Positions 8,573 through 16,776 of a stretch of DNA of 61,456 nucleotides are shown piece by piece. The notes below the pieces were generated by a model. That model made no database searches. It was not told the origin of the DNA and worked only from the letters and a program-made list of their open reading frames with translations. The DNA is from a virus. The stretch is taken from IMG/VR virus record IMGVR_UViG_3300046559_000466, positions 1-61,456 of that record, one strand, 5' to 3'. Every line of letters starts with the position of its first letter. The stretch's first letter is position 1. Both the position numbers and the translations under genes were made by a program.

Positions 8573-11500
8573 ATGCCGACTGTCAACTACACAACGCCGG
8601 GCACCTATACTTTTACCGTCGTAGCTTACACGACGTTAAGTGTCGATGTGAGTGCTCCCGGCGGAGGGTCAAGCTATGACCGCGTTACCAATGGTTCGAG
8701 TGGCGGCAATAGCTCGTTTGGCTCAAGCTCCGCAGTCGTTGCCTACGGTGGCACTGGCAATACGAGGACTGGTCAACCAGCCGCTCAAGGTGGCTTTGGA
8801 GGTGCAGTCACTGTAGGCGGTGGCGGCGCTGGCAGTAGTAGCGTTTCATCAGGAGGTGGCAGCTTCTATTGGGGCAGTGCAGGAGGTAGGGTCACTCAGA
8901 CATGGGCGCCAAGCGACGGCGGCGCTCCTGCCGCCTCGGCAAACATCACCGTCGTCGTCGGACAGGCAGGAACCGACGCTGGCGACGGTGTCACGGCTGG
9001 CACTGGCTATGTTTCGATCACCTACACGGCGTCTCTCGTCGCCACTCCGCTCTCGACCTCTCTGCTGCTGCACTTCGATGGCCCATATGCACCGGACAGC
9101 GCCGGTCGCCACGCGGTCAATCTGCAAAGCGGCGCGACACTCACGTCGGCTCGGTCTAAGATCGGTTCTGGCTCGCTATCGTGCGACGGAACGGCCGCAT
9201 CTTATGTCGTAACTGACGGTAATGCACCCCACTCTGACTTTGGTTTTGCGCTTGATGACTTCACGATTGAGACGTGGATATGGGTCAACTCGTTTAGGAA
9301 CGTCGGTTACGACGGCGGCATCTATGATGGCCGCAATGCTGGCGACGCGAACAATCCATATCTCGGCTTCTACTGGAATGGGTCGGCAGAGGTCGTTCAG
9401 TATTATACGCAGCAGGGCGCGCACACCATTACCACGACGACTCCAATCCCGGTCAATCAGTGGGTCCACGTCGCGCTCGTCCGCTATCTGCAAGTCTCTC
9501 GGGTCTACGTCAACGGCGTGTCGGAGGGCGGCACCTTCTCTGACACCTATTCGTATACCAACACATATGCAACGATCAACTACGGCCCCTGCGCAAACTG
9601 CTACATTGACGAGTATCGCATCTCAAGAGGCGCACGCTACACCGCGAACTTCACGCCGTCAGTCGCACCGTTCCCGCCGTACTATTTCGTTCCGCTGGCG
9701 CTCGCGCCGTCTGCGGACGGAACGGTTCTCTTGCTTCATCTCGATGGGGCAAATGGATCGACAGCCTATCCCGACGCGACGGCCCGCCATGTAGTTAATC
9801 CTGGCGGCTCAGGCGGTGCGCTATCGACCGCACTGTCGAAATTCGGCCCTTCGTCTTTCCATTCCGCAACTCAAAGCGGAATGCTTGTCAACGACGCCAG
9901 TGCCGACTTCCTTTTCGATACCAATAATTTCACCATCGACCTTTGGTTCTACCTGACCGCCCTGCCGTCTGTCGTAGGTGGCGATTTCGTATTGTACTGG
10001 CCTTATTTGACTGGGTCGGAGGCGAATGTTTCCATCGCAGTCACTGCTGGTGGCAATTTCCTTTACAGCACGAATAGGATTGTGGGAGCGACTGCCGTTA
10101 CAACGAATGTATGGCACCATGCTGCGCTGGTGCGCTCGGGAGGTACGTTAACTCTATACCTCGATGGCGTGTCTCAAGGCAGCATTGCCGATACGAGTAA
10201 CTATGGTCAGGTCGGTTCAACGAATTACCCACTTTTCTTGACCTACGGCTACCTTGATGAGGTGCGTGTCACCAAGGGTCGCGCGCTGTGGACAGGCAAC
10301 TTCACTCCACCCACCGCGCCGTACACCCCAACGCCGATGGTTGGCACGGCGGCGCTCGGCCTGCCGGGACTCACGACGGTGGACGGCAACACGGTCCTGC
10401 TGCTGCACTGCGAGGGAACGCAGTTCGCAACCACGTTCACCGACTACTCGGGCAAGAACCACGCAGTTACGTCGAACGGCGGCACGCGGGTCAATAATAA
10501 TACTGGCGCTGCAAGGTTTGGCGGAGGAGGCGCTGAGTTTGGAGGAACGACAGCCTTTTACCTATCGCTCGATAGCGGAGTAGACTTTGCGTTCGGCCTC
10601 GGCGACTTCACCATAGAGGCGTGGGTCAATCTGGTGGGATTGCCGTCCACAACGGGCGCGACATTCATCATCTACGATAGCCGCGATGCCGGGGCGACCG
10701 TCGCACCGTTCGTTGTGATCGACGGCCCGACGAACAAATTCCAGTTCGGCTACGATGGCGCGATCCCGATCACCGGCACGACCGTAGCCACGACTGGCGT
10801 GTGGTACCACGTCGCCGCCGTTCGCGCGGCAGGTGTCACCAAGCTCTACGTCAACGGCGTGCAGGAAGGCCCAATCTACGCCGACCCAAACAACTACGCG
10901 GTCGGCGCTGGCGGCTATCCACGCATTGGCGCGTCGGGGCCAGCCTATAGCCCAGGTTGCTTTAACGGCTTCATGGATGAAATTCGCGTCTCGCGGGTTG
11001 CCCGCTGGACGACGAACTTCTCGCCACCGACTGCGCCGTACCCGCCGTATCAGTTCTTCGCACAGCCACTCGCACCAGCTTCGCCAGTTCTCGGCAACGC
11101 ATGGCCGCTGCAGTCTATCGACGCCGCGACCGTCCTGTTGCTCCATTGCGACGGCTTCAACGGCTCGACCGTGGTGCCCGACACGTCAGGGCGCAATCAC
11201 CCGGTTACGCAAAACGGAAATGCAAAACTTGCAACTGCGCAGGAAAGGTTCGGAAGCTCATCGCTCTCAAATGATGGGACAATAGGCAGCTATCTCACAC
11301 TTGATGGGAGCAACGACTTTGCCTTTGGGACCGGGGACTTTACGGTTGATCTATGGTTCTTCCCAAATGCATCGGGCACAAATCAAACGATCTATGACAG
11401 CCGTCCTAATAGTGTGAATGGCTTATACCCGGTGATCTACTTCAGTGGATCGACCATTAACTTTTATCAAAATTCCCTGAATGTAATTGCCGGTGTGACG

Positions 11501-12811
11501 ACCCTAACTATAGGTGCTTGGTATCACGTCGCGCTCGTTCGCGCGGCGGGTGTCACTAAGCTCTACCTCAACGGCGTGCAGGAAGGCCCAAGCTACACCG
11601 ATACGAACAACTATCTCGTTGGTGCGTCTGCTCCGGTGATTTCCGGTAACGCTTTCACTAGCACTGGAAACACTGTCAACGGCTACTTAGACGAAATCCG
11701 CGTCACCAAGGGCGTGGCGCGGTGGACCAACAACTTCTCGCCGCCGAATGCGCCCTACGGCTACCTGTTCTACGGGACTCCGCTCGCGCCATCGTCGCCT
11801 GCCTTTGGTACGCCCGGCCTCGGCGGCAGCATGGCGGCGCTCGACCTCGTCACGTCCAGCCCGGTGTTCACCGCGCCCGCGCTCACGCACTTCTATGCGA
11901 TCCCGCACGCAATCGATCTCGTCACTGGCTCACCGTACCTCGGCCTCGGCTATTCGATAGGCGTTCTGCGTGCGAACAACCTCGTCACTGGTTCGCCTGT
12001 CGTGCCGGTCGATCCGACGCTGCAACAGCATCCGCAAATCCTCTATGGCGATGATCTGGTGCCGGATAGTCCGGTGCTCGGTAAACCTGGACGCATTCCG
12101 TCGCCGCCGCCGACCTATCCGGCCGACATGGATCGCCATGTGCGGCGATCAGGCGACGACTATGCGCAGGCGCTGATCGACCTATTGCCACGCGGACAAG
12201 CATGGCCGCGCGATCCTGGCTCGACCATGATCCAGGCGTTGACCGGCCTCGCGATGTTCTACGGCTACGTGGACGGCCGCGCCGCCGATCTGCTCGAAAC
12301 CGAATCCGATCCGCGCGCCACGCTCGAACTGTTGCCAGACTGGGAGCGCAATTGGGGTCTGCCCGATCCGTGCTTCCAGGAAACGACAACCATCGGCGAG
12401 CGGCGCGACATCCTCGTCATGAAAATGACGATGCTCGGCGGCCAGTCGCGCGACTTCTTTTTCAGCGTCGCCGAGTTCATGGGCTACAGCATCTTCATCG
12501 AGGAATATTCGCCGTTCATGGTCGGCATCAGCCAGTGCGGCGACACAAGCGCGCTCAGCCAGGATCGCAAGTCGCCGCGCTGGCAGATCGGTCGGCCCGA
12601 GATGCGATTCTACTGGACGATCCACGTCACCAACGCATCACTCAATTGGTTCCGCGCGAGCCAGGGCCAAGCGGGCGTCGATCCGCACTTGCGCATCGGC
12701 CTGTTCCTCGATCAGAACTGCCTGTTCAATCGCTGGAAGCCTGCGCACACCGAGATCGTCTACTCGTACTCGAACCTGCAGCCAGGGCATTCGATGGACG
12801 GCACGCCATGA
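8573..12811 (+). CDS. Giant fibre: Gly-rich domain + four LamG-like domains fused to Mu gp48-type baseplate protein
   Basis: 1412 residues. Order: glycine-rich unit (about 1-150); four concanavalin/LamG-like domains at roughly 158-369, 381-582, 603-824 and 848-1062, each opening with a (S/V)LLLH(F/L/C)(D/E)G motif and closing with a (I/L/M)DE(Y/V/I)R(I/V)(S/T) motif before an NF(T/S)P repeat; a low-complexity segment with repeats of DLVT(S/G)SP (about 1080-1185); and a gp48-like domain (about 1190-1412) with DDYAQALIDLLPRGQAWPRD and GERRDILVMKMTMLGG. Mu gp48 is normally a separate protein of about 200 residues that ties the baseplate to the fibres, so this is a fusion of fibre and connector. 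The LamG domains probably bind host glycans. The ATGA at its end overlaps the next gene. Domain 4 is less GC-rich than domain 3. Confidence 0.85.
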   Translation: MPTVNYTTPGTYTFTVVAYTTLSVDVSAPGGGSSYDRVTNGSSGGNSSFGSSSAVVAYGGTGNTRTGQPAAQGGFGGAVTVGGGGAGSSSVSSGGGSFYWGSAGGRVTQTWAPSDGGAPAASANITVVVGQAGTDAGDGVTAGTGYVSITYTASLVATPLSTSLLLHFDGPYAPDSAGRHAVNLQSGATLTSARSKIGSGSLSCDGTAASYVVTDGNAPHSDFGFALDDFTIETWIWVNSFRNVGYDGGIYDGRNAGDANNPYLGFYWNGSAEVVQYYTQQGAHTITTTTPIPVNQWVHVALVRYLQVSRVYVNGVSEGGTFSDTYSYTNTYATINYGPCANCYIDEYRISRGARYTANFTPSVAPFPPYYFVPLALAPSADGTVLLLHLDGANGSTAYPDATARHVVNPGGSGGALSTALSKFGPSSFHSATQSGMLVNDASADFLFDTNNFTIDLWFYLTALPSVVGGDFVLYWPYLTGSEANVSIAVTAGGNFLYSTNRIVGATAVTTNVWHHAALVRSGGTLTLYLDGVSQGSIADTSNYGQVGSTNYPLFLTYGYLDEVRVTKGRALWTGNFTPPTAPYTPTPMVGTAALGLPGLTTVDGNTVLLLHCEGTQFATTFTDYSGKNHAVTSNGGTRVNNNTGAARFGGGGAEFGGTTAFYLSLDSGVDFAFGLGDFTIEAWVNLVGLPSTTGATFIIYDSRDAGATVAPFVVIDGPTNKFQFGYDGAIPITGTTVATTGVWYHVAAVRAAGVTKLYVNGVQEGPIYADPNNYAVGAGGYPRIGASGPAYSPGCFNGFMDEIRVSRVARWTTNFSPPTAPYPPYQFFAQPLAPASPVLGNAWPLQSIDAATVLLLHCDGFNGSTVVPDTSGRNHPVTQNGNAKLATAQERFGSSSLSNDGTIGSYLTLDGSNDFAFGTGDFTVDLWFFPNASGTNQTIYDSRPNSVNGLYPVIYFSGSTINFYQNSLNVIAGVTTLTIGAWYHVALVRAAGVTKLYLNGVQEGPSYTDTNNYLVGASAPVISGNAFTSTGNTVNGYLDEIRVTKGVARWTNNFSPPNAPYGYLFYGTPLAPSSPAFGTPGLGGSMAALDLVTSSPVFTAPALTHFYAIPHAIDLVTGSPYLGLGYSIGVLRANNLVTGSPVVPVDPTLQQHPQILYGDDLVPDSPVLGKPGRIPSPPPTYPADMDRHVRRSGDDYAQALIDLLPRGQAWPRDPGSTMIQALTGLAMFYGYVDGRAADLLETESDPRATLELLPDWERNWGLPDPCFQETTTIGERRDILVMKMTMLGGQSRDFFFSVAEFMGYSIFIEEYSPFMVGISQCGDTSALSQDRKSPRWQIGRPEMRFYWTIHVTNASLNWFRASQGQAGVDPHLRIGLFLDQNCLFNRWKPAHTEIVYSYSNLQPGHSMDGTP

Positions 12812-13089
12812 TCGACAAGGCAAGAAGCTGGTTCAGTCAGAACCAGACGCTCGTCTATTTCCTGATCGCGCAATTCATCGCAATCGGCGCGGCCGTGCTC
12901 AGCGTCACGGCGTACATGGTCAGGCTGGAAACACGGGTGAGCACGCTTGAGGTGCGCGGCTCGCCGCATCTCGCCGAGATCAACAACCGTTTGACGGTCA
13001 CCGAGAAAGAGACTCAATCGAACAACCTCCGCCTTCAGAAGATCGTAGAAATCATGACGCGCGAGCTTCACATCAACCCGACGAAATGA
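12808..13089 (+). CDS. Small single-span membrane protein, end of late operon
   Basis: 93 residues starting MIDKARSWFSQNQTLVYF, with a hydrophobic segment about residues 14-38 (FLIAQFIAIGAAVLSVTAYM) and a helical, coiled-coil-prone C-terminus (RLETRVSTLEVRG...). Start is inside an ATGA overlap with the giant fibre gene. The topology is compatible with a holin or i-spanin-like protein, but no defining motif is present; its position as last gene before a strong terminator is the main hint. Confidence 0.7.
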   Translation: MIDKARSWFSQNQTLVYFLIAQFIAIGAAVLSVTAYMVRLETRVSTLEVRGSPHLAEINNRLTVTEKETQSNNLRLQKIVEIMTRELHINPTK

Positions 13090-13149
13090 ATTCCTGAATT
13101 CGGCGGCCCCATCCCAGTCACCGCCGGATAGACGGCCTCAGTACGACTT

Positions 13150-13180
13150 GGCCCCTGGCGAGAGCCAGGGGCCTTTTTTT
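13150..13180 (+). terminator. Rho-independent terminator of the late tail operon
   Basis: Perfect 10-bp stem (GGCCCCTGGC / GCCAGGGGCC) with a four-base loop, followed by seven T. It lies 60 bases after the last gene of the tail operon and before an independent gene at 13250. Confidence 0.9.
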
Positions 13181-13249
13181 GTTGCCGAAAATTTGCTTGA
13201 ATAGTGGCCCCAGCCACCGGGCCAAGGTGGCACCACAGGAGTAATCAAC

Positions 13250-13675
13250 ATGAACATGAACGTCACTCCCCCCATTGCGCCGCCAGTCGAAAAGCTGCGC
13301 ACCATTACCCTCACCAACCGTGCTCCGATCCAGATCAAGGAGAGTGAATGGCCGGTCATTGCACAAGGAGTTTGCGGCTGGGACCACCCCTGTATGGACG
13401 GAAGCGGATGGAGTGTCGAATTCCGGGTCCGTCACGGCAAATACAGCTACATCATCCACGCCAACTACGACTACACAAACGAAGACGGAGAAGATGGTCA
13501 GACCGTGCGCGTCGGGCGCATTATCACTTGCTACGAGGCCGCACTTGATCTGTGGAAGCATATGCTTGAAGTCGGCGACGAGTTGCGCGACCGCATCGCA
13601 AACGAGCACCTGAAAAAGCACGTGGTTTATGCGCTCGATGCCTGCTTCGCCAATCTGAAGCCGCTGACGTACTGA
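13250..13675 (+). CDS. Hypothetical protein, independently transcribed
   Basis: 141 residues, preceded by AGGAG eight bases before the ATG. Contains WPVIAQGVCGWDH, a YSYIIHANYDYT stretch and a basic helical C-terminus. No family recognised. It lies after the tail-operon terminator, so it must have its own promoter or depend on read-through. Its stop codon sits inside the first copy of a 30-bp repeat. Confidence 0.65.
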   Translation: MNMNVTPPIAPPVEKLRTITLTNRAPIQIKESEWPVIAQGVCGWDHPCMDGSGWSVEFRVRHGKYSYIIHANYDYTNEDGEDGQTVRVGRIITCYEAALDLWKHMLEVGDELRDRIANEHLKKHVVYALDACFANLKPLTY

Positions 13676-13703
13676 GAGTTGGCCCAACTCTGGATCAACT
13701 CTC
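13674..13703 (+). repeat. 30-bp imperfect direct repeat, copy A (with dyad)
   Basis: Begins GAGAGTTGGCCCAACTCT, itself a near-perfect dyad (AGAGTTGG c CCAACTCT), and ends AACTCTC. A second copy lies at 13997-14026 with 26 of 30 positions identical by eye. The two copies flank one minus-strand gene. Confidence 0.7.
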
Positions 13704-13968
13704 ATTGCGTGAACCGCCGTTCAATGCTCAGTGCCTCTGCCTTGCTCAACAGCCGATAGGTCATGCCCTCGTTGCGCAGAATTTCGACCCGCTCCTCGAA
13801 TTCTGCTGGCACGGCGAAGCCCTGGACCTCACCGCCGGGGTTAAGCTTGAGCAGCCACGAAGTGGCGATGGCTGCGGCGAACGTGTTGGATTCGATCAAG
13901 AGCGCACCGACAAACTTGTCGCCTTTGGGCCGCTCGGGATCAACGAACGAGAGCCAATACCACGTCAT
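13702..13968 (-). CDS. Hypothetical protein between two 30-bp repeats
   Basis: 88 residues starting MTWYWLSFVDPERPKGDKFV; upstream CGGAGA supports this ATG over a longer frame. Contains GALLIES and WLLKLNPGGEVQGF. Small proteins with a very similar opening are common in Rhizobiales phages and genomes (recalled, not searched). Flanked by the two copies of a 30-bp imperfect repeat and opposite in direction to the gene at 13250. Confidence 0.65.
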   Translation of the reverse strand: MTWYWLSFVDPERPKGDKFVGALLIESNTFAAAIATSWLLKLNPGGEVQGFAVPAEFEERVEILRNEGMTYRLLSKAEALSIERRFTQ

Positions 13969-13996
13969 CACCCATCTCCGAATTCTGCCCGAGGTC

Positions 13997-14026
13997 GAGA
14001 GTCGGCCCAACTATGGATTATCTCTC
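13997..14026 (+). repeat. 30-bp imperfect direct repeat, copy B
   Basis: Begins GAGAGTCGGCCCAACTATGG and ends ATCTCTC; differs from copy A (13674-13703) at four positions. The GAGAG...CTCTC ends can pair. Confidence 0.7.
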
Positions 14027-14037
14027 GATCTCCCCCC

Positions 14038-14071
14038 AAAAAAAAGGCCCGCCGATCTGCACCGGCGGGCC
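14038..14071 (-). terminator. Rho-independent terminator for the leftward gene at 14080
   Basis: On the minus strand a 9-bp stem (GGCCCGCCG / CGGCGGGCC) is followed by eight T. It begins nine bases after the stop of the 14080-14535 gene. Confidence 0.85.
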
Positions 14072-14079
14072 GTCTTTGG

Positions 14080-14535
14080 TTACCCTCTGATCGCTGCGAG
14101 CGCCGCCTTCCCGGTCAGTGGCATCCGCTTGGTGTCGCCAGCCTGGGCGGCCTTGAGCTTCGCAATCCGCCCCCTGGCCTTCGCCGTCTTCCGCTCGGCT
14201 TGCTCCTGGCGGATCGCCTCGGCGGCCTCGGCGTCCTTCGCCTTGGCCTCGGCCGTGCGCCGCAGGAAGTCAGGGATCGTTGGTTCCTCCGTCGCCTGCG
14301 GAAGCGGCAGCGGCTTCACGTCGGGCAGCTTCGGCTTTGGCTTGGGCTGCTCGACGGGCTTGGCCTTCTCGGCGGCGATGGCGCGGGCGAGCCGCTCGAC
14401 CTGTCTGCGCAGGCCCTTCAGCTTCGCCTCGTACCGCACGAGGTTCGTCAGACATGCATCGCGCTGGGCGGTGACCCGGCTCAATGCGTTCGTGGCGTCC
14501 TGATGACGACGCTCACGCAGTGTGGTAGTGCTCAT
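14080..14535 (-). CDS. Coiled-coil basic protein, unknown function
   Basis: 151 residues. Start MSTTTLRERRHQ chosen because GAGG lies eight bases upstream. Strongly helical, Lys/Arg/Ala/Glu-rich: residues about 20-50 look like a coiled coil (LKGLRRQVERLARAIAAEK), a Pro/Lys-rich linker (KPVEQPKPKPKLP) follows, then a second long helix with EAIRQEQAERKTAKARG. No catalytic motif. Could be a nucleic-acid-associated or scaffold-like protein; function unknown. Confidence 0.65.
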   Translation of the reverse strand: MSTTTLRERRHQDATNALSRVTAQRDACLTNLVRYEAKLKGLRRQVERLARAIAAEKAKPVEQPKPKPKLPDVKPLPLPQATEEPTIPDFLRRTAEAKAKDAEAAEAIRQEQAERKTAKARGRIAKLKAAQAGDTKRMPLTGKAALAAIRG

Positions 14536-14557
14536 GGTGCTCAACCTCATTTGACTG

Positions 14558-14585
14558 GCCCGCCGATGTGTCTGCATCGGCGGGC
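14558..14585. terminator. Hairpin with the same arms as the 14038 terminator
   Basis: 11-bp arms GCCCGCCGATG / CATCGGCGGGC with a six-base loop. Arms nearly match those of the terminator at 14038-14071. T-rich sequence (GCTTTTCATTTT) follows only on the plus strand, so for the leftward genes it may act as an mRNA stabiliser or attenuator rather than a terminator. Confidence 0.5.
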
Positions 14586-14596
14586 GCTTTTCATTT

Positions 14597-14845
14597 TCAG
14601 GGTAGGCAGACTTCGAACCGACCGTCGTCCAGGGTTTCGATTGACCCAGGACAGCAGTAGCCGAAGTCGTAGCCCAACTCCGCAGCCCGAACCGCGTTGT
14701 GCTTTGCGGCCTCGGCGCAAGCCTCGGCAGCAGCCCGATCCCGGTAGATGCGCCAACTGACTTTGCAGCCAGTCCGCATATCATCCGGGTCCGGGTATGG
14801 ACGATAATCAAATTTGGACGCGGTTCGTCGTTTGGCTTTCGCCAT
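14597..14845 (-). CDS. Hypothetical protein with C-terminal CCPGS motif
   Basis: 82 residues beginning MAKAKRRTASKFDYRPYPDP; GGAG lies upstream of the ATG. The C-terminal half (ELGYDFGYCCPGSIETLDDG) is compact and acidic. No recognised family. Leftward, probably co-transcribed with the 14080 gene across the intervening hairpin. Confidence 0.65.
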   Translation of the reverse strand: MAKAKRRTASKFDYRPYPDPDDMRTGCKVSWRIYRDRAAAEACAEAAKHNAVRAAELGYDFGYCCPGSIETLDDGRFEVCLP

Positions 14846-15149
14846 CGTCGTAGTCTCCTCACAATGTCAAATAACCCGCGCTGGCCGGTCATCGACCAGC
14901 GCGTGCGTAGTGTAGCAAATCGACTTTTCGGATTTTGCGATTCAGCGTTAGCGCGATTGCGCAAAGCCTATGAAACAAGGGACTCGCCGCCGATTTTCGG
15001 AAAGGTTGACTTCGATGGAATGGGCATAACTATCGCGTCGTCGCATGGCAATGAATGCAAAAAGCAATGACAGTGTAGCGGTCGCCTCGGCGAAAATAAT
15101 TATTTCACCAAGTTTGTGCCCCCGGCCCCACACCGGGGGGTTTTCGTGT
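14846..15149. other. Intergenic stretch without a recognisable gene
   Basis: About 300 bases. Apart from a hairpin near its right end (15119-15144) I see no convincing open frame with a ribosome site. It should hold the promoter of the leftward pair at 14080-14845, but no promoter could be assigned confidently. Confidence 0.4.
15119..15144 (+). terminator. Candidate terminator hairpin
   Basis: CCCCCGG / CCGGGGG stem, seven-base loop, then GTTTT on the plus strand. It sits just beyond the stop of the leftward gene at 15150, so it may act on that gene's transcript despite lacking a T-run on the minus strand. Confidence 0.4.
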
Positions 15150-15911
15150 TCAGACGCGATTACGCCGACGCTTGGCAAGCACCACGAGGCCGATGCATGC
15201 CGAGAGCAATCCCGGTAGTCCGGCGCCGACAACCGGAGCCGGAACGGCCGCAGGCTCCAGGAAGAAGGAATCCGGCCCGTCGTTGAGTCCCGTCATGCGA
15301 GCGGCGAAGATGATCTCGTCGCCTGCAGTGATGCCGTTGAGCGTGAAGCCGGACAAGGTGTAGTCCGGAAAGCCAGTGCCATTATGCTGCGACGGGATGT
15401 TGCCCGTCGTGCCGCCGGTGAATGCGGCAAGCACCGTGTGCGTCGTCAGATCGAGGAAAAAAAACGAGTTCAACGTCTGCGCCGTGTTGTTGTCGTTCAC
15501 GTCGAAGCCGAGGCTGAATCCGAGGTTGCCCGGTGTCGCACCGTTAGCGAGCAGGAACGCCAGAAAGAGACTACCGGTCCCGATTTGATAGCCGCCGGTG
15601 CTGGTGTTGTTGAAGGTGTTGTCGGCCAGAGTATTTCTGCCGCCATTGCCTTGGTCTGAGAAGGCGGTGACATTCGTCAGGTTGCCGCCGTTCTGGAAGT
15701 CGTTATAGCCGAAGCCCGCCGGTTGCTGCGGTTGGTTGTCGCCGCAGATCAAGCACGGAGTGTTCGTCGGTTGGTTGCCGCCCGGCACTGTTGCGGACAG
15801 GGTTAGGGTCGTTCCGGTGCCGGTCCAGGTTTGGCCGCCCAGCACCACATCGGCGGAAGCAGGCGAGGCAAGCGCCGCCAAAAGGACGGTCGTCGCCAGT
15901 AAGCGTCTCAT
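15150..15911 (-). CDS. Secreted protein with PEP-CTERM-like C-terminal sorting signal
   Basis: 253 residues. N-terminal signal peptide (MRRLLATTVLLAALASPASA, cleavage after ASA), a Gly/Asn/Thr-rich beta-type body with FNNTSTGGYQIGTGSLFLAF, and a tripartite C-terminus at about 223-253: VPAPVVGAGLPG, a hydrophobic segment (LLSACIGLVVLA) and KRRRNR. That tail matches the layout of PEP-CTERM-type signals common in Bradyrhizobium relatives, which are processed by exosortase-like enzymes of the host. No exosortase is in the window. AAAGGAA lies upstream of the ATG. The gene looks like host-type cargo in a phage; the exact sorting subfamily is uncertain. Confidence 0.75.
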   Translation of the reverse strand: MRRLLATTVLLAALASPASADVVLGGQTWTGTGTTLTLSATVPGGNQPTNTPCLICGDNQPQQPAGFGYNDFQNGGNLTNVTAFSDQGNGGRNTLADNTFNNTSTGGYQIGTGSLFLAFLLANGATPGNLGFSLGFDVNDNNTAQTLNSFFFLDLTTHTVLAAFTGGTTGNIPSQHNGTGFPDYTLSGFTLNGITAGDEIIFAARMTGLNDGPDSFFLEPAAVPAPVVGAGLPGLLSACIGLVVLAKRRRNRV

Positions 15912-15998
15912 TTTGTTGGTTTCCTTTTGTGAGGGTTGAGAACGTCACCACCACGCGTCGCTCCTTTAGCATGGCTTGTCGTTGCCCTCTCTAACATT

Positions 15999-16145
15999 TC
16001 ACATCGCAATCACAGCGCACGCCAATAGCGTCGCGAGCACACCGCAGACGAACGCGACGAACGCGACGAGCCACATGCCGTCGCGTAGCCGGTCGATCTG
16101 CTCCAACAGCAAGTGCTCGCGCGCGGAGTGCGGCGGCGGGATCAT
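15999..16145 (-). CDS. 48-aa membrane peptide
   Basis: Starts MIPPPHSAREHLLLEQIDRL, followed by a hydrophobic segment (LVAFVAFVCGVLATLLACAV). The ATG overlaps the stop of the upstream gene by ATGA. Single span with an N-terminal cytoplasmic helix is the likely topology. Function unknown. Confidence 0.6.
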   Translation of the reverse strand: MIPPPHSAREHLLLEQIDRLRDGMWLVAFVAFVCGVLATLLACAVIAM

Positions 16146-16279
16146 CGTGACAACAAGTGCGCCAATGCCAACCCGGCCATCGCCAGTCCCATGAGGATGC
16201 CGACGATCCGATTGAACATCACCTGACGGCTCAACTCGCGCACCAAGCGATCTTCCCGGTCAATGTCGTCTTTGTTCAT
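16142..16279 (-). CDS. 45-aa membrane peptide, paralogue of 24509-24637
   Basis: Starts MNKDDIDREDRLVRELSRQV, then a hydrophobic stretch (IVGILMGLAMAGLALAHLL). ATGA overlaps on both sides. It shares the opening MNKD, the (L/I)RELxRQ motif, FNRI and the M-A-G spacing with the 42-aa peptide at 24509-24637, so the two are paralogues. A charged amphipathic helix followed by one membrane span is the evident architecture. Function unknown. Confidence 0.65.
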   Translation of the reverse strand: MNKDDIDREDRLVRELSRQVMFNRIVGILMGLAMAGLALAHLLSR

Positions 16280-16776
16280 TGCCGCGTTCCTCGCACCGGC
16301 AGCAGTCCGACCATGCGGCCCTCTGTATAGCCGCTGCGGGGCGTATATCGCAGCGGGCCGAGGCGTGGCTTGCCGCTCCCGTTCCTGATGATCTCGCGAA
16401 GTGCCATGATCTGACCGGCATCGCGATCCTCGCAGGAGAACATCACGACCTCAACGCGATCAGGATGTTTTGAGACACCCTCGCGTTTGAGTCGTTCAAG
16501 CTCGCCCGGTGGGATCGCGTCTGGGCCGCTGTTGATCCGATCAAGTATCCACGCCTCATCGAGATAGACGTAGCGAACGACGTCGCGCAGTTCGAACAGC
16601 GCCCGCATCATCGCGACGGCTTCGTCTTTGGTTCTGCCGGGAGAGGGTGCGACGATGTTCTGACAGTCCGCCGTGATCATGTGATAGATCGGTGTGACCA
16701 CGCCGTATTTCTTGATCGCATGCTCGGCGAAGCGCGAGGCGTGCTCGATCAAGGCATGGGCGTCTTTCTCGCTCAT
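16276..16776 (-). CDS. Hypothetical protein, 166 aa
   Basis: Starts MSEKDAHALIEHASRFAEHA; contains GRTKDEAVAMMRALFELRDVVRYVY (helical) and a C-terminal basic segment. The segment MFSCEDRDAGQIMAL has one Cys only. No recognised family. Joined to both neighbours by ATGA overlaps within the leftward array. Confidence 0.65.
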   Translation of the reverse strand: MSEKDAHALIEHASRFAEHAIKKYGVVTPIYHMITADCQNIVAPSPGRTKDEAVAMMRALFELRDVVRYVYLDEAWILDRINSGPDAIPPGELERLKREGVSKHPDRVEVVMFSCEDRDAGQIMALREIIRNGSGKPRLGPLRYTPRSGYTEGRMVGLLPVRGTRQ

